A DNA stretch of 56,060 nt from an uncultured Collinsella sp. (GTDB taxonomy: Bacteria; Actinomycetota; Coriobacteriia; Coriobacteriales; Coriobacteriaceae): positions 1 through 56,060 of the forward strand of contig UQZI01000003.1 in NCBI GenBank assembly GCA_900545555.1. Direction: 5' to 3'. Position 1 is the first letter of the stretch. Every line of letters begins with the position of its first letter. The notes under the pieces are model-generated. The model searched no databases. It had not been told where the DNA came from and was given only the letters and a program-made list of their open reading frames with translations. Below, one piece after another: positions 24,235 through 32,173 of the stretch. Both the position numbers and the translations under genes were made by a program.

Positions 24235-25296
24235 CTATTCAATCATGCCGCGCTCGAGCGTACCGAGCGCCGCGCGGGCGTCCCATGCTGCAATGCGCTT
24301 CTCGGTCTTCCACGTTTGGAAGAACCAACCGGTAGCCGGCGCAAACGAAGCCAGCTGGTTGGCGATAAACACGCGCTCGTAGGCATTGCGTCCCTCGGGC
24401 GTAACCGACGAGTTGGCAAAGATCGCCGCGCCCGACCATTCGCCCACCAGCACGGGGAACCCAGTCGAAATCGCTTCTTTAAGCTCGCGCTTGTTACGCG
24501 AAATCGCCGTCGTCAGCCCGCGAGGGCTCGTGATGTCGAGCGCATACTCGTCGCGGTAATGGTACAGGTGAAGGTCCATGTAGACGTTCTTATACTTGGC
24601 GCCGCGCATAAAATGCTTCCACTCGCTGGGATGCCCCGACGACGAGAAGACGACGATCTTATCCTCGGGCATATACGAACGGACGAGCTCGTAGGCATCG
24701 CGATAGAAGTTACGCAGGTAGTGGGCCGGAATGCCATCCGTCATGGTAAAGAGACTCTTGCGGACGCTCATCTGCGGCGTGTCCAGTAGCTCAATGCCCA
24801 GCAGGCTCTCGGCCTCGCCGTAGCGATCGGCCAAGCGCTCGAGCACGTCGAGTGCGACATGACGGCCGTTGGTGGACGAATGCCATTCGGCAACAGCCTC
24901 CGGCGTAGTGGGCGAATCGTTGGAATCGCCCTGGCCACCGGGCACAGTTGCCAGATCGAGCAGCACGCGGATGTCGTACTTGGCAGCCCACTCAATTGCA
25001 CGGTCGATGTAGTCGACAACCGAGATGTAGGACGCATCGGACTCCTGCGAACCAAAGGCATACCAGGGAACCGGCAGACGCACGGCATTGAGACCGATCT
25101 GCGCCATGCGGCGAAAATCATCCTCACTCACAAACGTCTCGTAATGACGGCGCATGCGCTCGTTATAGGCGGCGGTGCCCATGGCCTCCTGCAGCTCGGC
25201 CGCGTTGGATGCACCGGTCGCCGCGTATAGCGACGGGGTCACCCAAGGCTCGGGAATAAACCAGCCAGAGAGATTAACGCCGAGTATCCTCTCCAT
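24235..25296 (-). CDS. GH5-like glycoside hydrolase fold with altered catalytic NEP motif
   Basis: A 353-residue TIM-barrel protein resembling exo-beta-1,3-glucanase-type GH5 enzymes. The N-terminal GVNLSGWFIPEPWVTPSLY parallels the fungal GVNLGGWL..EPWITPS block; VRLPVPWYA, LLDLATVPGGQGDSNDS and DLHLYHY follow in family order. The nucleophile Glu is kept (VGEWSGA, about E286). The acid/base motif, normally ELLNEP, reads ELLDTP (about 169-174), so the catalytic Glu is replaced by Thr. There is no signal peptide, so the protein is cytosolic. The ATG at 25296 behind AAGGGGGC is preferred to the longer ORF. It is probably inactive as a classical hydrolase or altered in mechanism. Confidence 0.75.
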   Translation of the reverse strand: MERILGVNLSGWFIPEPWVTPSLYAATGASNAAELQEAMGTAAYNERMRRHYETFVSEDDFRRMAQIGLNAVRLPVPWYAFGSQESDASYISVVDYIDRAIEWAAKYDIRVLLDLATVPGGQGDSNDSPTTPEAVAEWHSSTNGRHVALDVLERLADRYGEAESLLGIELLDTPQMSVRKSLFTMTDGIPAHYLRNFYRDAYELVRSYMPEDKIVVFSSSGHPSEWKHFMRGAKYKNVYMDLHLYHYRDEYALDITSPRGLTTAISRNKRELKEAISTGFPVLVGEWSGAAIFANSSVTPEGRNAYERVFIANQLASFAPATGWFFQTWKTEKRIAAWDARAALGTLERGMIE

Positions 25297-25361
25297 CACT
25301 GCCCCCTTCGGATCGTGCAGGCCGAGCCTGCATCGTATTGCATAGGAAAAGTATCGTTTTG

Positions 25362-25367
25362 AGTATA
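25362..25367 (-). promoter_or_regulatory. Possible -10 of the GH5-rsmI-metG unit
   Basis: TATACT on the minus strand, about 65 bases upstream of the GH5-like start; no good -35 accompanies it. The rest of 25297-25594 holds only this element and the tRNA-Phe terminator; I see no gene there. Confidence 0.35.
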
Positions 25368-25552
25368 CCCGCGCATGTGGACAGACGACCGAACGGTCTG
25401 CAAAGTGGCGCAAAAGCGGGAGGAAATGTCTGGGGCGAGCGGGCACGAGCTGGTGCGCCGAGATGTGCACACACGTCGGAAGTAAGCGCCGGAAAGCGCA
25501 TCCCGCTCTAAAGCCCAATTCTGGGATGCAGTTTCCGCAGAAGCCCTCGGTA

Positions 25553-25582
25553 AAAGAAAAGGACCCCTTTGCAGAGGTCCTA
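25553..25582 (-). terminator. Terminator of tRNA-Phe
   Basis: On the minus strand AGGACC and GGTCCT enclose a 10-base loop and are followed by TTTTCTTTT, about 14 bases after the tRNA. Confidence 0.7.
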
Positions 25583-25594
25583 GTCAATTCAAGG

Positions 25595-25667
<73 letters not shown>

Positions 25668-25790
25668 ATTTGAGGTGTGCCTTGTTTCAAGGCTTGATTA
25701 GTATAACCAAGGACGCGTTCCGGTCAACCGAGAATTTTAAAAAAGTTTTTGAGCACAGCCTCGGTTCTATAAATCGGCACGTCAGAGGCA

Positions 25791-26078
25791 TCAGCCGGCA
25801 GCAAGAAGTTTTTCGCTCAGAGCCGCACGGGCAAACTCACTTGGCGTCATCCCCTCGGCAGCCGCCCGTCGACGAATGGCCTCCTTCATTCCCAGAGGAA
25901 TCTTGACCGACAGCGTTGCCGTCCCCTCGCCTGAGAGCGGGGGCCGTCCATGCACGATCCCACCAACGGTGTGTTCGCCATCCGGAAACTCTCCGCGCTC
26001 GTACGACTCGCACCACGCGTCAATCATTTCATCCGTTACAACCTGACCATTAGCGGCCGTATACGTCTTGCCCATCAT
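25791..26078 (-). CDS. Ribbon-helix-helix (CopG-type) antitoxin-like protein
   Basis: A 95-residue protein whose C-terminal half is a ribbon-helix-helix DNA-binding unit (TATLSVKIPLGMKEAIRRRA, then GMTPSEFARAALSEKL). The N-terminal half (YTAANGQVVTDEMIDAWCES) is acidic and could bind a toxin or partner. AAGGGG precedes tandem ATG codons. No intact toxin gene is adjacent; a 26-codon ORF overlapping its start may be the remnant of one. A TTTCGT-ATG-ACGAAA palindrome (26156-26170) upstream is a possible autoregulatory operator. Confidence 0.75.
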   Translation of the reverse strand: MMGKTYTAANGQVVTDEMIDAWCESYERGEFPDGEHTVGGIVHGRPPLSGEGTATLSVKIPLGMKEAIRRRAAAEGMTPSEFARAALSEKLLAAG

Positions 26079-26130
26079 CGACCCCTTCCGTCAGGTGCTT
26101 TTTAGAGTTGGGATGGATCTCAACATCCAT
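26050..26130 (-). pseudogene. Possible toxin gene remnant upstream of the RHH gene
   Basis: A 26-codon ORF starting MDVEIHPNSKKHLTEG sits behind a very good GGAGGAG site seven bases from the ATG, then runs out of frame into the RHH start and stops. The HPNSKKHL pattern resembles the first residues of small toxins I associate with RHH antitoxins in related bacteria. A deletion joining the toxin 5' end to the antitoxin would explain it. The call is tentative; it could also be a leader peptide. Confidence 0.35.
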
Positions 26131-26188
26131 GCATCTTCTCCTCCATCTTACCCAATTTCGTATGACGAAAGTCCACTGTCGCCAATTC

Positions 26189-26548
26189 TTAAGCCGGCAC
26201 GCGTTGGAGAGCAGGGATCGAAACAACGATTGAAGGGCGCTCTAGTGCGGCCCAGGCGTATGGATGGGAGCACATGCGCCAAGGACAAACGTTTTCGTAG
26301 CGCGCGAGGATATTGCCGTCGCGATCGATGAAGGCGATGTCGATGGGATAGACCATAAAACACGTATGGACCGAAGAGCAGCGTGGAAACGCCATGACGA
26401 GCGGCAGGCCGTTGGCGGCAACCGGACGCCGTCCCAGCATGCCGCGCAGGCGCACGACAAACGACTCCGCCACCACAAACTCGGCCGGCGTCCAACCCAG
26501 CCTATTGAGTGCCCGCGCGTAGGCGATGTAGGACGAGACCGCGGTCAC
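26189..26548 (-). CDS. DUF192 family protein
   Basis: A 119-residue protein of the DUF192 family, a small beta-barrel fold of unknown function. The core blocks are VRLRGMLGRRP (family LRGLMFR), LPLVMAFPRCSSVHTCFMVYPIDIAFID and DGNILARYENVCPWRM. The GTG start at 26548 shares four bases (GTGA) with the stop of the TadE-like gene and has GGGGGTGG upstream, so it is translationally coupled to the pilus operon. The longer ORF reading from 26653 would overlap that gene by over 100 bases and is rejected. DUF192 proteins often have a signal peptide; none is visible here. Confidence 0.82.
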   Translation of the reverse strand: MTAVSSYIAYARALNRLGWTPAEFVVAESFVVRLRGMLGRRPVAANGLPLVMAFPRCSSVHTCFMVYPIDIAFIDRDGNILARYENVCPWRMCSHPYAWAALERPSIVVSIPALQRVPA

Positions 26549-27021
26549 ATGACCACCCCCGGACGCCATGGATCGACCGTCACCGCGCGCTCGTGCGACA
26601 ACGTTGTCGGCGCCCCCAGCGAAACGCCAGCGATGCTGAGAGAAGTCGGCCACGGCTCATAGTGCATGGTGCAAGTGTAGGTCCTAAACGTACCGGATAG
26701 GGAGAGCAGGCCACCATCCGATGCCTCCGCGCCTTGCTCGCTCGACACTTCGATCCGCAAGTCATAGCCTTCCATGGCATTCAGAATTTGAGTCTGAACC
26801 GTCGCCGAGGCATCGGCAGAGCTTTCGTCGCCCTCCCCCTCCGACGCCACGGCGTGTGCCAACACGATGTCGGGCACCACGCGGTCGAAGCGCGCGACAG
26901 CGCTGGCAAAGATCATGACGTTGTACACGATGAGTGCCAGCACCAGCAAAACGGGTGTAACCACCGCCATCTCCACCGTCGCTTGGGCGCGCTCCTCGCG
27001 CAGACGCATGCGGATACTCAT
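26545..27021 (-). CDS. TadE-like pseudopilin
   Basis: Minor-pilin-like protein of 158 residues. The N-terminal REERAQATVEMAVVTPVLL joins a basic leader to a hydrophobic helix (about 13-38), the TadE pattern in which Glu follows the processing site. The rest is an extracytoplasmic domain with an acidic stretch (ASEGEGDESSADAS) and one cysteine in YTCTMHY. Its start overlaps the TadG-like stop by one base. It is expected to be a minor subunit of the Tad pilus. Confidence 0.8.
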   Translation of the reverse strand: MSIRMRLREERAQATVEMAVVTPVLLVLALIVYNVMIFASAVARFDRVVPDIVLAHAVASEGEGDESSADASATVQTQILNAMEGYDLRIEVSSEQGAEASDGGLLSLSGTFRTYTCTMHYEPWPTSLSIAGVSLGAPTTLSHERAVTVDPWRPGVVM

Positions 27022-29174
27022 TACGACCCACCGCTCAGAGCGCCAACCAGCGTGGCGACATCGACGGTGAGCGGAATGGAGCCGCCGCCGGGCAGAGGAA
27101 TCTCCGCAAGCGTGAACACCGCACCGCTAATGGTGCGTTCGACTTGATATTCCAACGCCTCGCAAAGCGCCTTGGGATCGGTCACGCCCAACGGAATACT
27201 TCGCAGCTTGTCTTGCGCTTGAGAGAGACCGGCAATGTCAGACCCCGGACTCTTAATGACGTTGGCGGAATCGGTCAGCACTGGCTTTCGCAGGCGCAAG
27301 TCGCACGGTTCCAGACCCAACGCCGCCACGGACGCCGAAACGGTATCGCCGAGCCACGATGCAATGGAGCCCAACGCGCCGCTGCCCCCTCCCAGGTCAT
27401 CGATCATCTCATCCATAAGCTCGTCGGCCGAGCCTTGGATGTCTCCGTATCCCACAAGTAGCCGTCCCCAAACATCCATGACGCCGTCGAATACGCCGGC
27501 AACGCCGCCCGAGCGCTCCTTCAATGTCGAGAAAAATCGCGAAAGCACGTTGTTTTGCGCCGTCGCCTCATCGGGCGCCAGCACCGCGGCAGAGATAGCA
27601 CCGCGACTGCCAAGCTCAACCGCCGTGTTAAACGAGGAGTTAAGTTGATCGGGGCTGGTCATATCGCCCGAAACCGCAAGGGCGACCACGCCGTTGCGAC
27701 CGGGCGGCGCGATACGCGGACGCTCACCCGAAAGCGCTTTAATGGCCTGATCGAATGCGCTTCCCGCGCGATCGGCCTCGCCTTCGGTCTGTCGCTCGAG
27801 CTCAAGCTCTTTGTTGCGGCATTCGGCGTAGTCTTCCATGGCGTCTTTGAACTTGTCAAAGTGATACTCGAAGCCGTTTTCGATCGATGTAGAAGGAGCG
27901 GCGACGGCACCCAGTGTCTTGACTCCAAAATGGCAGCGGTCGCATGCTTCTCTCCCGTCAAAGTCAGCAACCGATGACAGTCCTCCCGGCGCTCCCTTTT
28001 TATAGTTTGGGCAGCCAGTTCCATAATGGATGTACGTCTTGCCGTCATTGCTGCTCGTCGGCCACGCGGCATCGGTATAAAGATCGCTCGCCCTGACCTC
28101 GTCCGCGTTGCGCGGCAGCAGCGGCAGGTCCGCGACGACGCTCGTGCCGTCGTCCACGATGGAGGCACGCCTGAGCTCTTCACCGGCATACCGATAGAAC
28201 GCCTTTCGAGCGGCAGATTCCGCCTTCATCTCGACACTGATGCCGAGCGGCTTTTCGTTAGCCAGGCGCTGACGGTAATATGTTCTCGCTCGGTCAAGCG
28301 CCACCTGGGGCTCCCACGTGACGCTCGATGCGTAATGTGGGTTGAGCTCTCCCGGCAGCGACGCCAGCTTCTTCGCGCGCTCCCACATGCACGAACGGCT
28401 ACCAATCGTGCCCTTGTCAGACCCACCACAATCCGCCAGCCAAGCGCGCTCTTTAGCCTTCGACGTGTCCTCAGAAGCCTTCCGCAGCTCCTCGGCCGCA
28501 CGCTCTAAATCATCTGATGTGTCTTTAATGGTATCGGTCGAGATCTCGGACCCCTCGAGCGCAGCGAAATCGGACTCGGATGTCCTGGGCACGGCAAGCG
28601 CCGTGCCGGTATAGGTCACACTATCGGTATCCTGCGCCGACACCGCCTGCGTGGCACGCGCGGCGATCAGATACGGCAGAGCCGTCTCGATTTTCTGTAA
28701 GCCTTCCGATGCGCTTTTGGCAAACTTGTTGCGCGTTTTAATGATCTCAATCCCGGTGTCGACCATATTGCCGGCAACTGGTTCGGCACCCGGGATGAGG
28801 ATGGCGACCAGGCCCGTCCCGATCGTGGCAAACCCCGCCAGGCCCAAACTCAAGATGCTCGCATCAACCACCGTGGCAGCCGTGTGATAGGACGACACTA
28901 CGTTGGCACCCGCCAGCGCGCCGCTATCGGCCGCCACCTGAGTATCCCCGGCACGCGACATGCTCCATATCGCCGCGGTCGACGAAAACAACAACGTGAG
29001 CACCACTAGGATGACCACGGCAGAAGAAAGCGTGGTATAGGCGCCGTCTTCGATAAACAGATCAACACCGGCGCGGCCCATAAAGCCGCCTCGCTTGCGA
29101 TGGCAGCTCGGACGGCGCGTCAAAACGCATCTAGACCAGAAACGCTTAATCCCATGCAGCAATCCACGAATCAT
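27021..29174 (-). CDS. TadG-like pilus assembly protein
   Basis: A 717-residue protein with an N-terminal basic region, a membrane helix (about 47-70, SSAVVILVVLTLLFSSTAAI) and the TadG-type QVAADSGALAGANVV. A second hydrophobic region lies near 98-130. A long extracytoplasmic part follows, with two charged coiled-coil stretches (TSDDLERAAEELRKASEDTS and around LELERQTEGEADRAG) and a CDRC pair that could bind metal or form a disulphide. The ATG at 29174 behind GAGGGAG is preferred to the ORF start 34 codons earlier. The size exceeds the usual TadG, and a VWA domain is not evident. Confidence 0.75.
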   Translation of the reverse strand: MIRGLLHGIKRFWSRCVLTRRPSCHRKRGGFMGRAGVDLFIEDGAYTTLSSAVVILVVLTLLFSSTAAIWSMSRAGDTQVAADSGALAGANVVSSYHTAATVVDASILSLGLAGFATIGTGLVAILIPGAEPVAGNMVDTGIEIIKTRNKFAKSASEGLQKIETALPYLIAARATQAVSAQDTDSVTYTGTALAVPRTSESDFAALEGSEISTDTIKDTSDDLERAAEELRKASEDTSKAKERAWLADCGGSDKGTIGSRSCMWERAKKLASLPGELNPHYASSVTWEPQVALDRARTYYRQRLANEKPLGISVEMKAESAARKAFYRYAGEELRRASIVDDGTSVVADLPLLPRNADEVRASDLYTDAAWPTSSNDGKTYIHYGTGCPNYKKGAPGGLSSVADFDGREACDRCHFGVKTLGAVAAPSTSIENGFEYHFDKFKDAMEDYAECRNKELELERQTEGEADRAGSAFDQAIKALSGERPRIAPPGRNGVVALAVSGDMTSPDQLNSSFNTAVELGSRGAISAAVLAPDEATAQNNVLSRFFSTLKERSGGVAGVFDGVMDVWGRLLVGYGDIQGSADELMDEMIDDLGGGSGALGSIASWLGDTVSASVAALGLEPCDLRLRKPVLTDSANVIKSPGSDIAGLSQAQDKLRSIPLGVTDPKALCEALEYQVERTISGAVFTLAEIPLPGGGSIPLTVDVATLVGALSGGS

Positions 29175-29682
29175 AATCTCCCTCCAGCCATTCGGGACGT
29201 GATTGATACGAGACATCGACCTTGAGCTCAACGTAGCCGCCCTCGGTGGTACCACCCATAGCCTGCGCAAACGCACCGATCACAGGCAACGGCTTGACCT
29301 CGCCGGAAACGGACACGGACGAGACGCCACCCGCACCGGCCCGGCCAAGCTCGATATCCCACGACAACGGCCCGCCGGCATGAAAAATCGAAACGCTGGG
29401 CACTGCGGCAAGCCGGCGGCGGGTGAACTCCTTAAGATCGTCGTCCTCCGCCGTCGTCGTGGTCATGAGCCGCGCGGTCTCGGCGGCGGCAGACTCCATG
29501 ACCGCACGCGCATAGAGCAGGCACACCGGTTGCAGTGCGAGAAGGATGAGCGTCAGAAACGTCGGCAGCAAAAAAGCGGCCTCGACCGTTGACTGCGCCC
29601 GGTCCTCACGCGCGATATCAATACAACGCGATGTCCTTAGCGCCCGCAGCGGCGTCGATAACCGATGTCGAGGCAACGCCAT
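29146..29682 (-). CDS. TadE-like pseudopilin
   Basis: About 178 residues with the leader REDRAQSTVEAAFLLPTFLTLILLALQ typical of TadE, cleaved probably before STVE, then an extracytoplasmic domain ending SYQSRPEWLEGDYD. The start is uncertain. ATG at 29682 has only a weak GGGCGG site and overlaps the preceding 72-codon gene by 65 bases; the longer ORF to 29973 cannot be all coding because it crosses that gene. It overlaps the TadG-like gene by 29 bases at the 3' end. Confidence 0.72.
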   Translation of the reverse strand: MALPRHRLSTPLRALRTSRCIDIAREDRAQSTVEAAFLLPTFLTLILLALQPVCLLYARAVMESAAAETARLMTTTTAEDDDLKEFTRRRLAAVPSVSIFHAGGPLSWDIELGRAGAGGVSSVSVSGEVKPLPVIGAFAQAMGGTTEGGYVELKVDVSYQSRPEWLEGDYDSWIAAWD

Positions 29683-29836
29683 GGGATGCCGCCCGCTCAA
29701 CCAGCGCCGCCAAGCGCCCATCGGTGCCAGCACGCCAAAGCCCCGCGATCGCCAGCACGATCGATAACAGCGCCACCGTGACGATGGCGTATTCGACCGT
29801 TGCCTGGGCAGACTCCTCGCGCAGGACGTCATGCAT
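29618..29836 (-). CDS. Small pilin-like protein (72 residues)
   Basis: Opens MHDVLREESAQATVEYAIV, almost identical in design to the Flp pilin and TadE leaders of this operon, with a single helix (about 14-33) and a short, mostly helical C-terminal region. GAGGGG lies before the ATG. It is probably a second Flp-type or minor pilin. It lies one base after the preceding gene. Confidence 0.72.
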   Translation of the reverse strand: MHDVLREESAQATVEYAIVTVALLSIVLAIAGLWRAGTDGRLAALVERAASHGVASTSVIDAAAGAKDIALY

Positions 29837-29837
29837 T

Positions 29838-30401
29838 TCACGACCCCTCCTTTGAGTTCGATGCCTGCGGGCTCAGGCGGATCACGCGCAGACGACACGA
29901 AGCATCGCCAGCATCCGCGGCAACCGTCACCATATCGACCCAGCCGCGCCCATCGCGCACGATGGCGCCCCATACGTTGCCCTTAATATCGAGATAGCCG
30001 CTCAGGGCGAGCTGGGCCGTTGGCACCTCGCGGTAGGCGCGTAACATATCCGCCGCTGCCTCGGTCATCGGTCGGTCCTCGGACCATGCAAGCCGGACCG
30101 CAATCGCGTTGTCCTCAGGCGAATCCGTCGCAGTGCCAGACCGCTTGTCGAGCGTCCGCAGAAAGGTTTGCGCCGTGACAGCGACATCCGAATCGTCCGC
30201 ATCTCGCATCTCATCTTTTTGAGACGCCACCGCCGAATCTGAGCCCGAATCGAAGGCGGCCCCAGGACGCTGCTGCCGCGCGGCGTTAAGCCCCCAAAGC
30301 ACCGCCGCTATCGCCACGGTCAGGCAAGCAAACACCAGCAGCACCCCGATGGGGCGCTCGCCCTCTACAGGCTGTTGATGCCCTCGCTGATAGCGTTCCA
30401 T
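29838..30401 (-). CDS. Membrane-anchored protein of unknown function in the Tad operon
   Basis: A 187-residue protein that I do not recognise. An N-terminal basic stretch (MERYQRGHQQ) leads to one membrane helix (about 18-39), then a Ser/Asp-rich linker and a globular outer domain (TAQTFLRTLDKRSG, then GYLDIKGNVWGAIVRDGRGW). The domain resembles a small alpha/beta pilus accessory domain but no family is clear. It starts inside the end of flp (37-base overlap), so it is coupled to it. Position suggests pilus stabilisation or processing. Confidence 0.65.
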   Translation of the reverse strand: MERYQRGHQQPVEGERPIGVLLVFACLTVAIAAVLWGLNAARQQRPGAAFDSGSDSAVASQKDEMRDADDSDVAVTAQTFLRTLDKRSGTATDSPEDNAIAVRLAWSEDRPMTEAAADMLRAYREVPTAQLALSGYLDIKGNVWGAIVRDGRGWVDMVTVAADAGDASCRLRVIRLSPQASNSKEGS

Positions 30402-30598
30402 AGATCTTGGACCTTGCCTTTAAATGCAACGATGGCAATAATCGCGATCACCACAAGCACGCCCACCAAAATGGCGTACTCGGTGGTACCCTGCGCGCTC
30501 TCCTCCCGCAACAGCTCCTTGACATGCTGGCGAGCGCGGATCGCCCGGCAAAAAGCCCAGTTCCAAGCCTTGTCAGCAACTTCGACCATCGTGTTCAT
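30365..30598 (-). CDS. Flp-type major pilin
   Basis: A 77-residue prepilin. The leader of about 36 residues is longer than typical and basic (RAIRARQHVKELLREES). It ends AQG before TTEYAILVGVLVV, matching the Flp cleavage site with Glu-Tyr at the mature N-terminus and a long hydrophobic helix. The C-terminal KGKVQDLWNAISEGINSL is typical of Flp/Fap. A prepilin peptidase (TadV/CpaA) is required but is not in this window. Confidence 0.88.
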   Translation of the reverse strand: MNTMVEVADKAWNWAFCRAIRARQHVKELLREESAQGTTEYAILVGVLVVIAIIAIVAFKGKVQDLWNAISEGINSL

Positions 30599-30608
30599 GT
30601 ATTCCTCC

Positions 30609-31250
30609 CTACATCATCCCGCCTGCTCCCAGCAGCGGGCCCAATATGGACAGAAGCAACGCCGGCAAGATGAGCGTGCCGGTGGGAATCAGCAGCTTGA
30701 CGGGCGCACGCTCGATCTCACGCTCGACCGCGGCGCGATGAGCCGCACGGATCTCGCGACTTTGAGCGGCCAGCGTCTCGGCAAGTGGGGCACCCAGGGC
30801 GAGCGCCTGCCCCACCGTGATGGCAAAGGTCTCGAGCGCTCGCACGTCCAGGTCGCGCGCGGCGGCCAACAACTCGTCCTCACGCGTGCCCACGCCCACC
30901 TGCCACGCCATGCAGGCCCGCTCAAGTCGAAGAGCCAGCACTGACCGGCGGTTGGCGCAGAAAATCTCAAGCGCCGCATCAAACGAAAGACCGGCCGAAA
31001 GACCCAAGCGCACAACATCGATCATCTCGGACACTTCGCCGAGCGACACTCGCGCCGGGCTGCCCGCTCCAACCGCGCCCTTCACTCGCGCGGTCAGAGC
31101 ATCGACCACCGAGCGACCCGCGGCAGCGACCAGCACCGCCTCGCGCTTGCAGGCCCCTGCGATCTTGCGTGCATCCGCCCGATCCAAACCCGTCGCGACA
31201 AATACACTCAGGGCGCATAGGCAAGCCGCAACTGCAACCGGGGCGCTCAT
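30609..31250 (-). CDS. tadC: Tad pilus membrane platform protein TadC
   Basis: A 213-residue T2SS_F-domain protein with helices at both ends (about 3-20 and 188-211) and the cytoplasmic helical domain between (VSEMIDVVRLGLSAGLSFDA, then LETFAITVGQALALGAPL). It forms the inner-membrane platform with TadB. The ATG at 31250 shares ATGA with the TadB stop and has GGTGGAG upstream, so the extra N-terminal ORF sequence is rejected. It is slightly short for TadC. Confidence 0.88.
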   Translation of the reverse strand: MSAPVAVAACLCALSVFVATGLDRADARKIAGACKREAVLVAAAGRSVVDALTARVKGAVGAGSPARVSLGEVSEMIDVVRLGLSAGLSFDAALEIFCANRRSVLALRLERACMAWQVGVGTREDELLAAARDLDVRALETFAITVGQALALGAPLAETLAAQSREIRAAHRAAVEREIERAPVKLLIPTGTLILPALLLSILGPLLGAGGMM

Positions 31251-32173
31251 AGCTCCACCCGCATAATGCGCCGGATAACCACCAGGGCAACGGCGTTGAG
31301 GGCAAGACCCAGCATCACAGCGCCCGCGCCGGCAGGCATCGCAAGACCGCGACGAAAATCTGCCGAAAGCAACGCCAACACCGCGCACATGCCCGCCGGC
31401 ATCGCCGCGACCATATGCGCCGACATGCGAGCCTGCGACGTCTTAACATCCAGGCGGCGCTTGAGCTCAATGCGCTCCCCCACCATGCTCGACGCCTCGG
31501 ACAGTAAGTCGGCAAGCGGAGCACCGGTGCGCTGAGACACCTTAAGCGCCAAGGTCACAAGCGAAAGGCCGGGAGCGTCGATGCGCACGAGCAAGTCATC
31601 GAGCGCGTCGGTCGCCGAGATACCGCAATCGATCGCCGCCGCCACCCGCAAAAACTCGGTATGCACCGGCTCTTGCGCATGAGCGCCCACAAAGCGCATG
31701 CCCTGGGCAAGAGAGTGCCCCGAGGCAAGCGACATGGAAAGCGCGGTAAACGCCTCGGGCATGGCCTCTTCTGCATCGTGTTGCTCACGCCGGCTCTCAA
31801 AGCCATCCCGGGCGGCGCCAACGGCAAACGGAGCAACAAGTCCCAAGGCAAATCCGAGGGGCGATAACGACACTATCGTTAGTAAAACGCAGCAGACACC
31901 GCTCGATAGCAGCAGAAACGCCAAACGCCCCGAAGCATCTTCGATCACGAGGCCAAGTCGATGCGTCGGAGCCAGCGATGCCCATGAACGGGCGATCTTT
32001 TTCAGCAGATCGTTTTCCACCAGCTCACGCGGCAGCTTCTCTGCCACCGTCTCGAGCGCCTGACGTGCCAGCTCCGCCGGCGGTACCTGCGGCACACGAG
32101 GCTCTGCCCCACACACCGTCGCGACAGAAAGCCCTGCCAAGCCCCCTACGACGAGGGGCATAGCGATCTCCAT
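31247..32173 (-). CDS. tadB: Tad pilus membrane platform protein TadB
   Basis: A 308-residue platform protein with a T2SS_F domain (FTALSMSLASGHSLAQGMRF, then LVTLALKVSQRTGAPL). Helices lie near 92-120 and at the C-terminal end, plus a weakly hydrophobic N-terminus. GAGGAGG precedes the ATG, which lies inside the end of tadA. It couples the ATPase to pilin extrusion. Confidence 0.9.
   Translation of the reverse strand: MEIAMPLVVGGLAGLSVATVCGAEPRVPQVPPAELARQALETVAEKLPRELVENDLLKKIARSWASLAPTHRLGLVIEDASGRLAFLLLSSGVCCVLLTIVSLSPLGFALGLVAPFAVGAARDGFESRREQHDAEEAMPEAFTALSMSLASGHSLAQGMRFVGAHAQEPVHTEFLRVAAAIDCGISATDALDDLLVRIDAPGLSLVTLALKVSQRTGAPLADLLSEASSMVGERIELKRRLDVKTSQARMSAHMVAAMPAGMCAVLALLSADFRRGLAMPAGAGAVMLGLALNAVALVVIRRIMRVEL

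Noticed and set aside
29683..29973. N-terminal extension of the TadE-like gene to 29973
   Set aside because: The stretch overlaps the 72-residue pilin-like gene in another frame and its translation is basic and Arg/Trp/Cys-rich, typical of a shadow.
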